7,354 bases of DNA, taken from contig JAWXBO010000017.1 in NCBI GenBank assembly GCA_034440175.1, positions 1-7,354 of the forward strand, read 5' to 3'. Position numbers and translations under genes: made by a program. The DNA comes from SZUA-430 sp034440175 (GTDB lineage Bacteria > Pseudomonadota > Alphaproteobacteria > Micropepsales > Micropepsaceae). Under the pieces are notes generated by a model, which saw only the letters and a program-made list of their open reading frames with translations, was not told the DNA's origin and ran no database searches. Of this stretch, positions 6,001 through 7,354 are shown in pieces (the first letter of the stretch is position 1; every line of letters starts with the position of its first letter).

Positions 6001-6621
6001 ATGTTAGACGCCGCACTCCGCCCCTTGATCGACCAGCCCTTGGCTGCCCTGGCGCAGAAGGCCGTGACCTGGAAAATTTCCGCCGACACTGTGACGGTTG
6101 CGGCTTTTGTGCTGGGCATGGGGGCGGCCCTTTTGATCGCAAGTCAGCTTTATTGGGTGGCGCTTGGCGTGCTGATCCTCAGCCGGATTCTCGACGGCCT
6201 TGATGGCGCAGTCGCGCGTCTGACAAAGCTCACCGACCTGGGGGGCTTCCTCGATATCACCCTTGATTTTATCGTCTATGCCTCGGTTGTGTTTGCCTTC
6301 GCGTTGGCCGATCCTGAGCGCAATGCACTGGTGGCCGCGTTTCTAACCACCAGTTTCATGGCCCCTGCCGCCACCTTCCTTGCCTACGCCGTTATTGCCG
6401 CCAAGCGTGGGGTGACGACTGACATCCGGGGTGCCAAGTCGCTTTACTATCTCGGCGGACTGACCGAGGGGTTTGAAACCATTCTGACGTTGTGTTTGAT
6501 GTGCATCTTTCCCGCCTGGTTCCCGATCTTGGCCATCATCTACGCAAGCATGTGCTGGATCACGGGTGGCACTCGGATCGCTGCGGCGGTTCAAACCTTT
6601 CGCGAGGATGCACAGAAATGA
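6001..6621 (+). CDS. CDP-alcohol phosphatidyltransferase family integral membrane protein
   Basis: The 206-residue protein carries the family's metal-binding signature DGLDGAVAR (65-73), then GGFLDITLD (81-89). Asp65, Asp68, Asp85 and Asp89 are the two-metal ligands that position the CDP-alcohol. Seven residues separate AR from the next Gly, instead of the eight of the classic DGx2ARx8Gx3Dx3D form. Hydrophobic stretches at about 30-61, 90-104, 109-132 and 160-190 support roughly six inner-membrane helices. The enzyme should transfer a phosphoalcohol from a CDP-linked donor to an acceptor alcohol. The LDGLDG...TDLGGFLDITLDF variant is not clearly PgsA, PssA or Pcs, so the product lipid is unknown. 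No strong SD precedes ATG 6001. Its stop overlaps the next start as ATGA (6618-6621). Confidence 0.92.
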   Translation: MLDAALRPLIDQPLAALAQKAVTWKISADTVTVAAFVLGMGAALLIASQLYWVALGVLILSRILDGLDGAVARLTKLTDLGGFLDITLDFIVYASVVFAFALADPERNALVAAFLTTSFMAPAATFLAYAVIAAKRGVTTDIRGAKSLYYLGGLTEGFETILTLCLMCIFPAWFPILAIIYASMCWITGGTRIAAAVQTFREDAQK

Positions 6622-7354
6622 CCCCCAGCCAAAGCGCCATCGTTGAAGCCGTTGGGCGCATCTGCGAAAAATATGACGATGCCTATTGGCTGGCGCGCGA
6701 CACCGATCACCGCTTCCCCGAGGAATTCGTGCGTGACATTGCGGCTGGCGGGTTCCTCGGCATGGCGATGCCCGAAGGCGTGGGAGGTGCGGGCCTTGGT
6801 GTCACCGAATCGGCCTACATGATGCGCCGGATCGCCTCGTCAGGCGCGGGTATGACGGGTGTTTCGGCGGTGCACATCAACATGTTCGGGCCGCATCCCG
6901 TTGCTGTGTTCGGCACGGATGAACAGAAGCAGCGCATTCTGCCGCCGCTCATCCGGGGCGAGACGCGCTGCTGTTTTGGTGTTACCGAACCGGACGCGGG
7001 ACTCGATACCGCGTCGCTCAAAACCCGTGCTGAACGTACCGGCAATCACTGGCTCGTCAATGGCCGCAAAATGTGGACGACCACGGCGCAAACCGCTACG
7101 CATATTCTGTTGCTCGCCCGCACCTCACCGAAAGGTAAAAGGCCAACCGATGGCCTGAGCCTTTTCTATACCGCACTTGATCGCGCTCACATCGAGGTGC
7201 GCGAGATTGCGAAAATGGGCCGCCACGCCGTCGATACCAACATGCTGTTCATCGACGGATTGCTGGTGCCGGGCGATGATCTGATCGGCGAAGAGGGCAA
7301 GGGCTTTGACTATCTGCTGCACGCCTTCAACCCCGAGCGCATTCTGGTCGCGGC
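6618..7354 (+). CDS. Acyl-CoA dehydrogenase (3' part beyond the window)
   Basis: The open frame starts at ATG 6618 inside the ATGA overlap and runs off the right edge after 245 full codons. It begins with a helical N-terminal domain (FPEEFVRDIAAGGFLGMAMPEGVGG, about 33-57, quoted in part: GGFLGMAMPEGVGG). The beta-domain FAD/substrate motif CFGVTEPDAGLDT is at 119-131, followed by VNGRKMWTTTAQTA (147-160). GEEGKGFDYLLHAFNPERIL (224-243) opens the C-terminal helical domain. The catalytic Glu and the rest of the FAD site lie outside the window. It is an FAD enzyme oxidising an acyl-CoA to the enoyl-CoA and passing electrons to ETF; chain length is unknown. Overlap with the phosphatidyltransferase implies translational coupling. 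Confidence 0.94.
   Translation, partial: MTPSQSAIVEAVGRICEKYDDAYWLARDTDHRFPEEFVRDIAAGGFLGMAMPEGVGGAGLGVTESAYMMRRIASSGAGMTGVSAVHINMFGPHPVAVFGTDEQKQRILPPLIRGETRCCFGVTEPDAGLDTASLKTRAERTGNHWLVNGRKMWTTTAQTATHILLLARTSPKGKRPTDGLSLFYTALDRAHIEVREIAKMGRHAVDTNMLFIDGLLVPGDDLIGEEGKGFDYLLHAFNPERILVA

Overview
The window is about 7.35 kb of GC-rich bacterial chromosome. It is densely packed, with short SD sequences, an ATGA stop/start overlap and exported periplasmic proteins, which suggests a Gram-negative proteobacterium. An alphaproteobacterium is my best guess from protein style, but no marker gene in the window fixes the taxon. I see no rRNA, tRNA, CRISPR array or insertion sequence.

Layout, left to right. 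(1) On the minus strand, 1-533 is the N-terminal part of a YkgJ-like CxxCxxCC metal-cluster protein that runs off the left edge. (2) Divergent from it is a plus-strand Gfo/Idh/MocA oxidoreductase (589-1608). (3) A cytoplasmic GH29 alpha-L-fucosidase (2738-1596, minus) meets it tail to tail with a 13-base overlap and lacks the usual C-terminal domain. (4) A 369-base stretch (2739-3107) holds a dyad, a promoter-like element and one doubtful small ORF. It leads into a plus-strand GtrA-family membrane protein (3108-3545). (5) On the minus strand are an exported Rap1a/Tai-like four-cysteine protein (5910-5485) and, 68 bases downstream, an exported gamma-glutamyltransferase-family Ntn hydrolase (5416-3671). 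Immediately after the hydrolase lies a broken higA antitoxin gene, whose remnant overlaps the end of the GtrA gene. (6) On the plus strand, a CDP-alcohol phosphatidyltransferase (6001-6621) is translationally coupled to an acyl-CoA dehydrogenase that runs off the right edge.

How the genes fit together. The oxidoreductase and fucosidase are both carbohydrate-type enzymes, but they are convergent and so not one operon. The Rap1a-like protein and the GGT homologue look like one periplasmic transcription unit. The phosphatidyltransferase and acyl-CoA dehydrogenase form a tight lipid-related operon. The most informative details are two rearrangement scars: the truncated fucosidase end, and the higA remnant that seems to supply the last codons and stop of gtrA. 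The GGT homologue also has a substrate pocket that departs from classical GGT. I found no convincing undescribed multi-gene system; the best candidates are the Rap1a-like/GGT pair and the phosphatidyltransferase/acyl-CoA dehydrogenase pair.
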